A stretch of 64,000 nucleotides of DNA from an uncultured Clostridia bacterium. Its GTDB lineage: Bacteria; Bacillota; Clostridia; TANB77; CAG-508. Below are positions 52,614 through 61,508 of the stretch, piece after piece. Position 1 is the stretch's first letter; each line of letters starts with the position of its first letter. The position numbers were made by a program, and so were the translations under genes. Where the stretch lies: NCBI GenBank assembly GCA_934177725.1, contig CAKPPO010000009.1:7866-71865 (forward strand), given 5' to 3'. The notes under the pieces were generated by a model. It searched no databases, was not told the DNA's origin, and was given only the letters and a program-made list of their open reading frames with translations.

Positions 52614-53180
52614 ATGGCAACTTTACCAATTGTTGTAAAATATTTAATAGTATTTTTTGTAAGTATGGTACCTATTGTAGAATTAAGAGGTGCTATTCCA
52701 ATTGCAGAAAGTTTAGGTTTAAATATATTTTTGTATTATCCTATAGCTATTATAGGAAATATGCTTCCTGTACCAATCATTTACCTATTTGCAAGAAAAG
52801 TACTTGAGTGGGGAAAAGATAAAAAAATAATAGGAAAATTTTTCACTTGGTGTTTAGAAAAAGGTGAAAAAGGTGGAGAAAAACTAAAAAAATCTGCTGG
52901 AAACAACGGAATATTTTGGGCATTACTAATATTTGTTGGTATTCCTTTACCTGGCACTGGTGCATGGACAGGCACATTAGCTGCTTCATTTTTGAACTTA
53001 GATTTCAAAACTAGTGTAACTGCAGTAGCTTTAGGTGTTTTATTAGCTGGTATTATAATGTCTTTAGGTAGTAAAATTGTATCAATACTTGGATGGCCAG
53101 GTGTAATCGCAATTATAGCAGTTTTACTTGTAATTATAGTAGCATCAGTTATTATCAAAAAAAGAAAAAATCGCAATTAA
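52614..53180 (+). CDS. Small multidrug export family membrane protein (COG2426-like)
   Basis: The 188-residue protein has five or six membrane helices and the family signature MVPIVELRGAIPIAESLGLN, GNMLPVPIIYLFARKVLEW and GIPLPGTGAWTGTLAASFLN. The family name derives from limited evidence, so the transport role is uncertain. It is a single gene with a GGAG ribosome binding site. The 52319-52613 gap upstream holds only AT-rich sequence. Confidence 0.83.
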   Translation: MATLPIVVKYLIVFFVSMVPIVELRGAIPIAESLGLNIFLYYPIAIIGNMLPVPIIYLFARKVLEWGKDKKIIGKFFTWCLEKGEKGGEKLKKSAGNNGIFWALLIFVGIPLPGTGAWTGTLAASFLNLDFKTSVTAVALGVLLAGIIMSLGSKIVSILGWPGVIAIIAVLLVIIVASVIIKKRKNRN

Positions 53181-53212
53181 AGTTCTCACATAACATATAA
53201 AAAAACACAATC

Positions 53213-53305
53213 AAGATTTTGTACGCAGTGCAAACTGCTACAAAATCTAATTTCTGCCATATTTATCTTCTACAGAAAGTTATCAACTTTCCTAGAATAT
53301 CAAAA
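53213..53305 (+). repeat. Dispersed multi-hairpin repeat, copy B
   Basis: About 93 bases. AGATTTTGTA (53214-53223) pairs with TACAAAATCT (53239-53248) around an inner GCAGT/ACTGC stem. TTTCTG/CAGAAA and a shortened form of the AGAAAGTTATC palindrome follow. It matches copy C nearly base for base except for a deletion in the last palindrome. Confidence 0.85.
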
Positions 53306-53307
53306 AC

Positions 53308-53340
53308 AAACCACGTAAATAAACCGTGGTTTATTTTTTT
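53308..53340. terminator. Terminator between the export gene and exoA
   Basis: AAACCACG (53308-53315) pairs with CGTGGTTT (53325-53332), followed by a T run; it can serve both convergent genes. Confidence 0.7.
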
Positions 53341-53363
53341 AGTTAATTATTGAGTGTCATTTT

Positions 53364-54119
53364 TTATACCTCTATATCTAATTCTATTGGACAATGGTCA
53401 CTTCCCATAACTTCACTATGTATTTTACTATCTTCTATTTTTTCTTTTAAAATATTTGAAGTTATAAAATAATCTATTCTCCACCCAACATTTTTTTCAC
53501 GTGCTTTCATCATATAAGACCACCATGTATAGGCATTTTCTTTTTCAGGATACAGGTATCTAAAGCTATCTATAAATCCAGCGTTTAATAATTCAGTCAT
53601 CTTATTTCTTTCTTCATCTGTAAAACCTGCACTATAATGATTTGTTTTCGGATTTTTTAAATCAATTTCTTCATGAGCCACATTTAAGTCTCCACAATAA
53701 ATTACAGGTTTTGTTTCTTCTAATTTTTTTAAATATCTTCTTATCTCATCTTCCCAAATTTTACGATATTCTAGTCTTTCTAACTCTCTCTTTGAATTTG
53801 GAGTATAACAATTAACTAAATAAAACTTTTCATATTCAGCTGTTATTATTCTTCCTTCTTGATCATGTTCTTCTATTCCTATACCATATGCAACATTTAT
53901 TGGTTTTTCTTTAGTAAATACTGCTGTTCCAGAATATCCTTTTTTTATTGCACTATTAAAATATTGATAATATCCATCTAATATAAGTTCTATTTGACCT
54001 TCTTGCATTTTTGTCTCTTGAATGCAAAAAATGTCCGCATCTATCTGTTTAAAAAAATCCATAAATCCTTTATTTATAACCGCTCTTATGCCATTTACGT
54101 TCCAAGATATCAATTTCAT
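53364..54119 (-). CDS. exoA: Exodeoxyribonuclease III (AP endonuclease)
   Basis: The 251-residue enzyme is in the Xth/ExoA family that cuts DNA at abasic sites and trims 3' ends. Motifs in order: LISWNVNGIRA, DIFCIQETKMQEGQ, KKGYSGTAVFTKEKP, LVNCYTPNSKRELERLEYR, PVIYCGDLNVAHEEIDL, NAYTWWSYM, WRIDYFITS and GSDHCPIELDI. I chose ATG 54119 (GAGGAAAA site) over an upstream ATG at 54134 because the protein then begins at the family start. The gene is flanked by two direct copies of the multi-hairpin repeat. Confidence 0.95.
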   Translation of the reverse strand: MKLISWNVNGIRAVINKGFMDFFKQIDADIFCIQETKMQEGQIELILDGYYQYFNSAIKKGYSGTAVFTKEKPINVAYGIGIEEHDQEGRIITAEYEKFYLVNCYTPNSKRELERLEYRKIWEDEIRRYLKKLEETKPVIYCGDLNVAHEEIDLKNPKTNHYSAGFTDEERNKMTELLNAGFIDSFRYLYPEKENAYTWWSYMMKAREKNVGWRIDYFITSNILKEKIEDSKIHSEVMGSDHCPIELDIEV

Positions 54120-54153
54120 AATAATTTTCCTCACTTTCTTAAAAACCAGAATT

Positions 54154-54256
54154 AAGATTTTGTACGCAGTGTAAACTGCTACAAAATTTAATTTCTGCCA
54201 TATTTATCTTCTACAGAAAGTTATCATACTATGATAGCTTTCCTAGAATACAAAAA
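54154..54256 (+). repeat. Dispersed multi-hairpin repeat, copy C
   Basis: About 103 bases, same orientation as copy B. AGATTTTGTA (54155-54164) pairs with TACAAAATTT (54180-54189); then come TTTCTGCCATATTTATCTTC and the AGAAAGTTATCATA palindrome with one mismatch. Confidence 0.85.
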
Positions 54257-54300
54257 AATTCATTTAAATTATTAATTTTTTTATATTTCTAATACAAAAA

Positions 54301-54335
54301 GGATCAATTGGGGACTGTCCCTAATTGACCCAAAT
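54301..54335. repeat. GGGGAC hairpin after the G5/3D gene
   Basis: ATCAATTGGGGA and TCCCTAATTGAC pair around a 3-base loop (GGGGACTGTCCC core), with T and A runs on either side. It is both a plausible terminator for the minus-strand gene and a member of the GGGGACG hairpin family. Confidence 0.7.
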
Positions 54336-54337
54336 TT

Positions 54338-55330
54338 TTAAAATTCATAAATATATGCTTCTAAAGTTCTTCTTCCATATTGAAGTGCACTGCTATGAGA
54401 ACCCATATAAATATCTAATTTGCTATTTGATATAGCGCCACCTCTGTCTTGCACTACAAACCATCCGCCATTTGGTTTATTTGCTAAAGCTGGAATATAT
54501 ATTACAGTTCCTATTTTGTAACCTTTTCCAGCAGCCACAGTATACCATGCTGATGCTTTTGCACCTGAGGCTGTAATTCCATTTGTTTTACCACAACATT
54601 TTGCACAAGAGCAATATGCTGAGGTGTTAAGTGTTCTTACTGTAGGTGTAATTCCTTGTACTTTTTTTGCAAGTGTTGTTGAAGCTGTAAGAGCAGGGTT
54701 TGAAGTTGCAACCCTTTCGTCTGAACTTCTTGAGGTTACTTGTACAGTTCTTACTTCTACTATTTTGTTTACTGGTTCTTTAATAATTGTATTAGAAATT
54801 TCTGTTCTTTCAATTTCTTCTTCGTTCTGATATTTTATTTTGTAAGTTACTTCTCTTAATCCATTTTTACCATTTTGTATAACTTTATTTTGTTTTGTTC
54901 CCTCTCCTGTTGCTTCTTTTGTAATTGTTTCAAATGGAATAACTTCTTGTTCTGTAACTAATTTTTCTACAATTGTTCCATAAGAACTTAATATTTCTTC
55001 TGCTGAAATTACTTTTTCTACTTCAGCTTTTTCTAATATTTCATCTATTTTGTTTGAAATTCTTATTGTTTTATTTTCTGATATTTCTTCTTCAAGACTT
55101 GGAGTTACCACTTCATCTTCTGCTAAAGAAATATGATTTTCTTTTAATATGTCTTCTACTTTTGTTTTAGCTGTTAATACTACCATTTCATAATCATTAG
55201 AAAGTATAATTTTTACATTTGTAATTTTTGCGTTGGATGCCATAACTCCTATTCCTGTTAAGAACATAAGTATTAAGCTAATTGCTAATATTTTTATTAG
55301 CGATCCAGACGCTTTTTCATTCTTGTTCAT
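54338..55330 (-). CDS. YabE-type cell-wall protein with DUF348, G5 and 3D domains
   Basis: The 330-residue exported protein has a signal anchor (about 9-30, LIKILAISLILMFLTGIGVM), a DUF348 ubiquitin-like domain (ITNVKIILSNDYEMVVLTAK, VEDILKENHISLAEDEVV), a G5 domain (VIPFETITKEATGEGTKQ to VQVTSRSS) and a C-terminal 3D domain with the Asp-bearing VVQDRGGAISNSKLDIYMGS. 3D domains share the MltA/EXLX1 barrel and are linked to lytic transglycosylase activity and resuscitation or germination factors. ATG 55330 has an AAAGGAGG site, whereas the frame to 55405 has none. Confidence 0.88.
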   Translation of the reverse strand: MNKNEKASGSLIKILAISLILMFLTGIGVMASNAKITNVKIILSNDYEMVVLTAKTKVEDILKENHISLAEDEVVTPSLEEEISENKTIRISNKIDEILEKAEVEKVISAEEILSSYGTIVEKLVTEQEVIPFETITKEATGEGTKQNKVIQNGKNGLREVTYKIKYQNEEEIERTEISNTIIKEPVNKIVEVRTVQVTSRSSDERVATSNPALTASTTLAKKVQGITPTVRTLNTSAYCSCAKCCGKTNGITASGAKASAWYTVAAGKGYKIGTVIYIPALANKPNGGWFVVQDRGGAISNSKLDIYMGSHSSALQYGRRTLEAYIYEF

Positions 55331-55534
55331 AAAAATTTTTTCCTCCTTTTTCTTCGGCGATACAATTATACCATTACTTAATTTAAGTGTCAAATTTTGA
55401 TGCATTTTGTAACGCTTAGGGGCTCTTAGCTTTTGTCTAATTTACATATTGTAAATTCTCTCTAATATATATTATATGTGGCTTGTACCAAAAAAATGAA
55501 TAATTTTAAAAATTTTCCAAATAACAATTGTAAA

Positions 55535-56317
55535 TTATATTTCAAAAATTCTTAAAGCATTTTCATACGTAGCTTTTGCTACTTCTTCTAAAGGAATACT
55601 TTTAAATTCTGCTATTTTTTCTGCAACTAATTTAACATTTCTAGAATCATTTCTTGTTCCTCTTTTAGGCTCTGGTGTCAAGTATGGACTATCTGTTTCA
55701 ATTAATATTCTATCTAATGGGACCATACTAACTACGTCTTTAGCATTTTTTGAATTTTTAAATGTAATTGGACCCGCAAAGGATATATAAAATCCTAATT
55801 TTAAAGCTTCTTTCACTAATTCCTGATTTAATGGACAACAATGAAATATTCCTTTTTTATTTACTTCATGTTTTTTAAGCATATCTATTGTATCCATTAC
55901 CGCTTCTCTTGTATGAATAACTATTGGTAAGTTATATTTATTTGCAAGTTCTATTTGCTTTTTAAACATTTCCTTTTGTATTTCTTTATTTTCTTTATTC
56001 CAATAATAATCTAATCCTATTTCTCCTACGGCCATAACCTTTTTATTTTTGTCCTGCTCTATTATATTCTCTATTTCTTTTACCATTTTGTTAATATCTT
56101 CTACATTTTCTGGCACGTCATTTGGTGAAATTCCACAAATTGAATAGATAAATTCATTCTCACTTGCAAGCTTTACACTAAATATAGATGAAGGAATGTC
56201 ATAACCTGCGCAAATCCATTTTGTTATTCCTTCTTCATATGTTTTCTTTATAATTTCTTCTCTATCTCCATTGAACTTTTCATCATTATAATGTGAATGT
56301 GAATCAAAAAATTCCAT
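55535..56317 (-). CDS. TatD-family metal-dependent deoxyribonuclease
   Basis: The 260-residue TIM-barrel hydrolase has FFDSHSHYNDEKFNGDRE (metal-binding HxH), VMAVGEIGLDYYWNKENKE, LPIVIHTREAVMDTIDML, FHCCPLNQEL and RILIETDSPYLTPEPKRGTR. TatD enzymes act as 3'-5' exonucleases on single-stranded or damaged DNA; some act on D-aminoacyl-tRNA. Length is typical and the metal ligands are intact. Confidence 0.92.
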   Translation of the reverse strand: MEFFDSHSHYNDEKFNGDREEIIKKTYEEGITKWICAGYDIPSSIFSVKLASENEFIYSICGISPNDVPENVEDINKMVKEIENIIEQDKNKKVMAVGEIGLDYYWNKENKEIQKEMFKKQIELANKYNLPIVIHTREAVMDTIDMLKKHEVNKKGIFHCCPLNQELVKEALKLGFYISFAGPITFKNSKNAKDVVSMVPLDRILIETDSPYLTPEPKRGTRNDSRNVKLVAEKIAEFKSIPLEEVAKATYENALRIFEI

Positions 56318-56445
56318 TTAAGTTTATACTTCTCGTATAATAATTATACAAGTTTCTCCTTTCTTTTATTTTTTAATCAATTTGAAATTAGCTTTTTATT
56401 CAAATTTGTTTTATTTTCAAGCAGTTTATTCTTATAAATTTTTCT

Positions 56446-56814
56446 TTAAAACACTATTATACAATTTGCAACTGCATATTCTTCTAAATGTGAAATGCTA
56501 ATATCTATTTGTTTTATGTTATAATCATTGTTTAAAAAATGCACATATGGTCTACCATTTTCGTCGTTTAATATTTCTACATCTTTCCATGTTATTTCAT
56601 ATTTATCTTTTAACGTATTTGAAATTGCTTTAAATATTGCCTCTTTCGCTGCAAATCTAGCCGCAAAGTGTTGATATTTCATATTATTTTTGCTGTTGCA
56701 ATATTCTATTTCTTTTTCTGTATATATTTTATTTAGGAAGTTATCTCCCTTTCTTTCTATACTTTCTTTTATTCTGCAGACTTCTATTATGTCTGTACCA
56801 CAATTTATTTTCAA
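56446..56814 (-). CDS. acpS: Holo-[acyl-carrier-protein] synthase
   Basis: The 122-residue enzyme transfers 4'-phosphopantetheine from CoA to the acyl carrier protein. Motifs are CGTDIIEVCRIKESIERKG (metal-binding Asp), KIYTEKEIEYC, HFAARFAAKEAIFKAI (catalytic region) and the final ISHLEEYAVANCIIV. It is a trimeric cytoplasmic enzyme of normal length. Confidence 0.94.
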   Translation of the reverse strand: MKINCGTDIIEVCRIKESIERKGDNFLNKIYTEKEIEYCNSKNNMKYQHFAARFAAKEAIFKAISNTLKDKYEITWKDVEILNDENGRPYVHFLNNDYNIKQIDISISHLEEYAVANCIIVF

Positions 56815-56970
56815 TTTTTTCTCCTCGCTATTTATAATAACTTTTTATAATTAATTTTGTAGTTTAAAAATTTATATTTTAAGCTCCAATCACACTAAAA
56901 TCTTATATTTTATTAACATACTTTTAATTTTTAAAGAGTATCTCATGTCTCATGTAACACCAAAAGTGTC

Positions 56971-57033
56971 AAAAAGGGGCGTCCCTATTGCCACACTATT
57001 GCCACACGCAGGAAACGTCCCCAAAGGAGTGTT
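56971..57033. repeat. GC-rich repeat element before the WG-repeat gene end
   Basis: AAAAAGGGGCGTCCC, a duplicated ATTGCCACAC (56988 onward and 56998 onward) and ACGTCCCCAAAGG lie within 63 bases. GGGGCG/ACGTCCCC can pair. It belongs to the window's GGGGACG/GGGGCG family. The flanking 56815-56970 gap is otherwise AT-rich. Confidence 0.6.
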
Positions 57034-57036
57034 GTT

Positions 57037-58557
57037 TTATTTTGTATAATAGTTTGCATTGATGTCTGTTGCTAAATGCCATTTGCCAATGAAATCTACT
57101 ACTAGAACATCATCTAATGTGTTAGTACATTCTACTACTACATTTCCTTTAGCGTCTAGGCAACCCCATTTTCCGTCTTTTTTTACTGCAACATATCCAT
57201 ATTTATTTTGTTCTGTTGCATCTTCATATTTATAATCTACTACAACTATACCTTTATCGTTTACATATCCGTATTTTCCATCTTTTTTGCTTAAGAATAT
57301 TGTATTTGTTGCAAGTATTTCTTTGCTTTCTTTTTGTTCTAATTTGAAGTTATAGTATTTATATTCGTCATTTTCTCTAACTCTTATGTAATTTTTATCG
57401 TCGTTTATTTGTGCTATTATTCCCTTAACTTTAACTTTTAAGTTTCTATCTAATAGTTCTGATTCCATATTTTCTGTTTCTGCTTGTAATATTCCTATAG
57501 TATCTAGATATTTTATATATGTATAATTGAATGAAAGTTTTTCTTCGTTTTTCTCATTAACTATTCCATATTTTCCTTCTTTTTTTGCAATGTAGTAATT
57601 GTCGAATGTATATGTTAAATCATCATATGTTGCAGGTATTTTTTCTACTCCATTTATTGTTTTTACTCCATATTTTCCATTTACTTTTACTACTATATTA
57701 TCTGTATTTATTTGTTTTACTTCTTCAAATGCGTTTACTAAAAATTCTTCTCCATTTGTATTTACTATTTTAGAATCTGAACCTTCTTTTACAACATACA
57801 TTTTATTTTCGCTAACTGGACTTATTTCATCATATTTTTCTTCTAGTGCTACTGTTTTGTCATTGTTAATTACTCCATATTTTCCTTGGTCATTTTTTAC
57901 AATAAATCCATTTGAATATTTACTTGTAAGAGCACTTATTTCTGTATAATTGTTTTCAATTATTACTTTTCCCATGTTGTCTACTAATCCTTTTTTACCA
58001 TTAGCAGTTGTAATGTATACTAATTTTGTACCTAACATTGGTTCTATATTGTCTTCTGTGCAAGCTAATATTTCTTTTCCGTCTAAATTTATTAAACCAT
58101 ATTTTCCGTCTTTTTGCACTTTTAGTATATTGCTTTCATACCATATATTATTATTCTCATCATGATTGTATATTACTTCTACTTGTTCATAATTTGTAAA
58201 TAGTTGTTTTCCTTTTTCATCTATTGCTTTTGTTTTAAATGTATCGTTTGTATAGTCTACATTTTCCATACAAATAAATACTGGTTTTGTATTGTCTGGA
58301 ATTACAATCATTTCTTCATATTCTGGTTTAATAACTATATTTCCTCTTGTATCTATTACTCCCCATTTTTCGTTTTCATATAAAGTATAATATGCTAGAG
58401 CAAATGTCTTTTCATTTGTTTTTGAACTACTTCCTTTTAATAATTCTTTCATTCCTATAACAAACATTGCTATAACAATTATGGCTATAATTACTGCGAA
58501 TACTTTTTTCTTGTTTATTTTTCTTTCGTCGTTGTTATATCTTCTACCTCTACTCAT
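57037..58557 (-). CDS. WG-repeat protein, membrane anchored
   Basis: The 506-residue protein has a short basic cytoplasmic start, one membrane helix (about 18-36, VFAVIIAIIVIAMFVIGM) and then around ten WG (KWG/KYG) repeats, for example ENEKWGVIDTRGNIVIKPEY, KDGKYGLINLDGKEILAC, NDQGKYGVINNDKT and DGKWGCLDAKGNVVVE. WG repeats form beta-structured modules on bacterial surfaces with unknown binding partners. It is transcribed after the SpoIIE-like gene but separated by a terminator. Confidence 0.88.
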   Translation of the reverse strand: MSRGRRYNNDERKINKKKVFAVIIAIIVIAMFVIGMKELLKGSSSKTNEKTFALAYYTLYENEKWGVIDTRGNIVIKPEYEEMIVIPDNTKPVFICMENVDYTNDTFKTKAIDEKGKQLFTNYEQVEVIYNHDENNNIWYESNILKVQKDGKYGLINLDGKEILACTEDNIEPMLGTKLVYITTANGKKGLVDNMGKVIIENNYTEISALTSKYSNGFIVKNDQGKYGVINNDKTVALEEKYDEISPVSENKMYVVKEGSDSKIVNTNGEEFLVNAFEEVKQINTDNIVVKVNGKYGVKTINGVEKIPATYDDLTYTFDNYYIAKKEGKYGIVNEKNEEKLSFNYTYIKYLDTIGILQAETENMESELLDRNLKVKVKGIIAQINDDKNYIRVRENDEYKYYNFKLEQKESKEILATNTIFLSKKDGKYGYVNDKGIVVVDYKYEDATEQNKYGYVAVKKDGKWGCLDAKGNVVVECTNTLDDVLVVDFIGKWHLATDINANYYTK

Positions 58558-58609
58558 ATTTATATCTCCTTGTTCTTTTTAGGACTTTTCTTTTTATACT
58601 ATAACATAT

Positions 58610-58648
58610 TTTGACATAAAAAAACAAGGTTTTACACCCTGTTTTTTA
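58610..58648. terminator. Terminator after the SpoIIE-like gene
   Basis: AAAAAACAAGGT and ACCCTGTTTTTT pair with G-U pairs at the 3' end of the minus-strand gene, with A and T runs. Confidence 0.6.
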
Positions 58649-61138
58649 TTTATTATTTACTCTAGCTACTATAACTGTCATGTCATCCTTTGGTTTTCCG
58701 TAATTATTGTCTATTGCTTCTTGTAAAATTATGTCTGCAATTTTTTGTACATCTTCTGTTTCTATTTCTTCTAACAAGAATTTTAACCATAATTCTTTAT
58801 TTGTATATTCCTCAGATGACTCTAATATTCCGTCACTGCACATTACTAAAATGTCTCCATCTTGTAAATCTTTGTCATATACTACTAAATCTATGTCATT
58901 TAATATTCCTGTAGGTAAACTTACTGACTTTAGTACCTCTACATTTCTTCTATTTTTAACGTATGTAGGACATGCTCCGTTTTTTATGAATTCTAAATTT
59001 CCTGCATATAAGTCTAAAATTGCTATATCTAATGTAGCATACATATCTTCTTGGCCTATAGCATTTAATGTTGAATTTATCATTCTTAAAGATGAATTTT
59101 TATCAAATCCTGATGTAAGAAGTCTATCTAGCATTGCTATTGCTGTTTTACTTGCTTTTCTTGCTTCTTTTCCAGAGCCCATTCCATCACTAATTGCTAA
59201 CAAATATTTTCCGTCTTCTAATTTTGTTTGTATACTTGTATCTCCTGACATAGTTGAATCTGCTTTAGTTGTTTTTGCAATTCCTATTCTAAGTTGCTGT
59301 TTGTCCTCAGATATAAATGTATACATACAATTTGGAACTTTTTTTCTTAATGCACATTCTTGTTTTTGTAAAATCATGTTCTCTTCGCAAACTTTAGATA
59401 TAATTCTTGCCATTTTCTTTATATCACAGGTTGGATTTTCCACATTTTCACAAGAAGGTGTGTATAATGTAACCTCTGTTCTTCCTGATGGTTCTTTTTT
59501 ATAATTTATATTTTGAATTTCTATATCTTTTTCTTTTAATAATAATTTAATTTCTTCTTTTTGTTTTGCAAAAGGATCATTTTCTTTAGTATCTATTTGA
59601 TCTGCTAAATTTCCTATTGCTTTTGAAACTTCTTCTAATTGACTAGATACTGCTTTTTTATTTTCGTCTAATTTTTTCTTCCATATAAAATTTAGTTTAC
59701 TAACTTTATATGAATAATTAATTATTTTTACCATTTGCTCTATATCTTTTTCTACATCATCACTTATATAATCTTTTTCATATCCAATTATATAATTATT
59801 ATGTGCAGCTAAAACATCTAGTAAATCTCTTCTGTTAATTCTTTCATTATCTAATAATAAATTAAATATATCTTCTATTAAATTGTCTTCTGGTGAATAT
59901 ATATCATCAAATAATATATTTTCTTCTAGTCCTTCTAAGTCGTTTTCTAATTCTCTTTCAAAAATACTTAAATTGTCTTCCTCTTGTTTTTTAAGTTCTT
60001 CTTCATCTACTATTGTAGCAGCTGCTTCTTTATATGTTTTTGACATTTCATATATTGTTTCAGACATACTATTTAATTTGTAAATTGTATCTTTGTTTTC
60101 CTCTAAAGTTCTATCTGCACCATCTGGCAACAATTTTACTTTTCCATATAAATCTTCTATATCTATTTTTACGTTTTTAGGTACTGCAAGTAATCCTAAT
60201 GAAGCTATTAATATTTCTTGAAAAGCTATTATAGAAGATGTATTTCCATTTGAAACATATGTAAGAAGTACATTTCCTAATACAAAGCCTATTATTACTC
60301 CTATTTTTCCTAAACGATTAAATATTCCTGCTATCATTCCTGAAAGCGCATATGTAGCAATTATTACAGGTTCTCCTCCTCCAATAATTCCTACCACACT
60401 GCCTATAGTAACCCCTGAAGTTGCTCCTACTAAAATACCATTTTTCCATCCCATTACTAGTACTACTAAGATGCATAAAATATTTCTAACACTAAATCCA
60501 AATACATTTACATCTCCTATTGCGCATACACAAATGGCTAACATCAAGCTTGCTCCCATTACCTCTTCAATAGAATATGCTCTTTTTTCTCCTATATTTG
60601 TAATTATATCAATACTATTAGAGAATATTTTATAAAATATGAAAGCTGCTATGCTATAAATAACTGCAAATAATAAGTCGTATATTACTATTTGTTTAAA
60701 AAATAGTGGTACTACTTGCACTAATAAACAACTTATAAATAAACGTAAACCTAGTTTTCTCTTTTCGCCTTTTTCTTCTTCATATTTTGGTGATTTTATT
60801 AAAATACTAACAAATACTAAAAATAGCGTTAATAGTAAATTTAAAGTTGATGACCCACCAAAACAAATGCTAGTTCCTGTTATTACAAATATACTTGCTA
60901 TTCCTATTGGAATACAATTACTTAAAATTGCTACTAGTATTGCTATTCCAAAAGGTGCTAGTTCTTTGTTTATATTAAAACTAACACATGAAAGTAAGAA
61001 AGATACAATGTATACCATTATCATTTTTTTAGATATACATTTTTTTATTGCTTCTTTTATCTTTTCTTTTTTATTTAATTCAACATCCTCATAGGAATTT
61101 TGGTTCTCTTCAAAATCCCTTGCTATATTTTGAAACAT
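58646..61138 (-). CDS. spoIIE: SpoIIE-like membrane protein phosphatase
   Basis: The 830-residue protein has an N-terminal region of about ten membrane helices (30-320), a central coiled region and a C-terminal PP2C phosphatase domain with LAISDGMGSGKEARKASKTA, ATLDIAILDLYAGNLEFIKN, LPTGILND and ILVMCSDGILESSEEYTN, the metal-binding Asp-Gly pairs of the family. In Bacillus SpoIIE dephosphorylates SpoIIAA to activate sigma F in the forespore. Its presence supports a spore-forming organism; the sigma F operon is outside the window. Confidence 0.92.
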   Translation of the reverse strand: MFQNIARDFEENQNSYEDVELNKKEKIKEAIKKCISKKMIMVYIVSFLLSCVSFNINKELAPFGIAILVAILSNCIPIGIASIFVITGTSICFGGSSTLNLLLTLFLVFVSILIKSPKYEEEKGEKRKLGLRLFISCLLVQVVPLFFKQIVIYDLLFAVIYSIAAFIFYKIFSNSIDIITNIGEKRAYSIEEVMGASLMLAICVCAIGDVNVFGFSVRNILCILVVLVMGWKNGILVGATSGVTIGSVVGIIGGGEPVIIATYALSGMIAGIFNRLGKIGVIIGFVLGNVLLTYVSNGNTSSIIAFQEILIASLGLLAVPKNVKIDIEDLYGKVKLLPDGADRTLEENKDTIYKLNSMSETIYEMSKTYKEAAATIVDEEELKKQEEDNLSIFERELENDLEGLEENILFDDIYSPEDNLIEDIFNLLLDNERINRRDLLDVLAAHNNYIIGYEKDYISDDVEKDIEQMVKIINYSYKVSKLNFIWKKKLDENKKAVSSQLEEVSKAIGNLADQIDTKENDPFAKQKEEIKLLLKEKDIEIQNINYKKEPSGRTEVTLYTPSCENVENPTCDIKKMARIISKVCEENMILQKQECALRKKVPNCMYTFISEDKQQLRIGIAKTTKADSTMSGDTSIQTKLEDGKYLLAISDGMGSGKEARKASKTAIAMLDRLLTSGFDKNSSLRMINSTLNAIGQEDMYATLDIAILDLYAGNLEFIKNGACPTYVKNRRNVEVLKSVSLPTGILNDIDLVVYDKDLQDGDILVMCSDGILESSEEYTNKELWLKFLLEEIETEDVQKIADIILQEAIDNNYGKPKDDMTVIVARVNNK

Positions 61139-61508
61139 CCTTTACCACCTCATACTTTTTTAATTATTCGTTTTGCTTGTCCTATTTTAGTATAAAAAAA
61201 ATTAATTATTTGTCGTTTTAGATACGAAAATTAAAAAAGTTTTTTACAACTTGTGATATATTTTTTTATATTATTTCTTTTTTATTTTTTATTTCTCATT
61301 TGTTTCTATTTATTTTATCGTAAAATGGCATAAAATACAATAGTTTGTAAGAAAATTATTAATCTGATATTGCTTACTAATAAATAAAAAAAGTGGGAAA
61401 AAGGAGCAACTAAAATAGTCGCCCCTTCATAAGCTTAAATTAAGCCTTTTCAATTTTTCAATATTCAATTTTCAGTATGAAATTTTCCGGACATCCACAC
61501 GGCTTTTA
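61139..61508. other. Non-coding gap
   Basis: I see no gene here. It has long T and A tracts and one GC-rich patch, GGAGCAACTAAAATAGTCGC followed by CCCTTC (about 61402-61427), which resembles the ends of the GGGGCG repeat family. CCGGACATCCACACGG near 61488 lies just past the 61509 gene. Confidence 0.5.
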
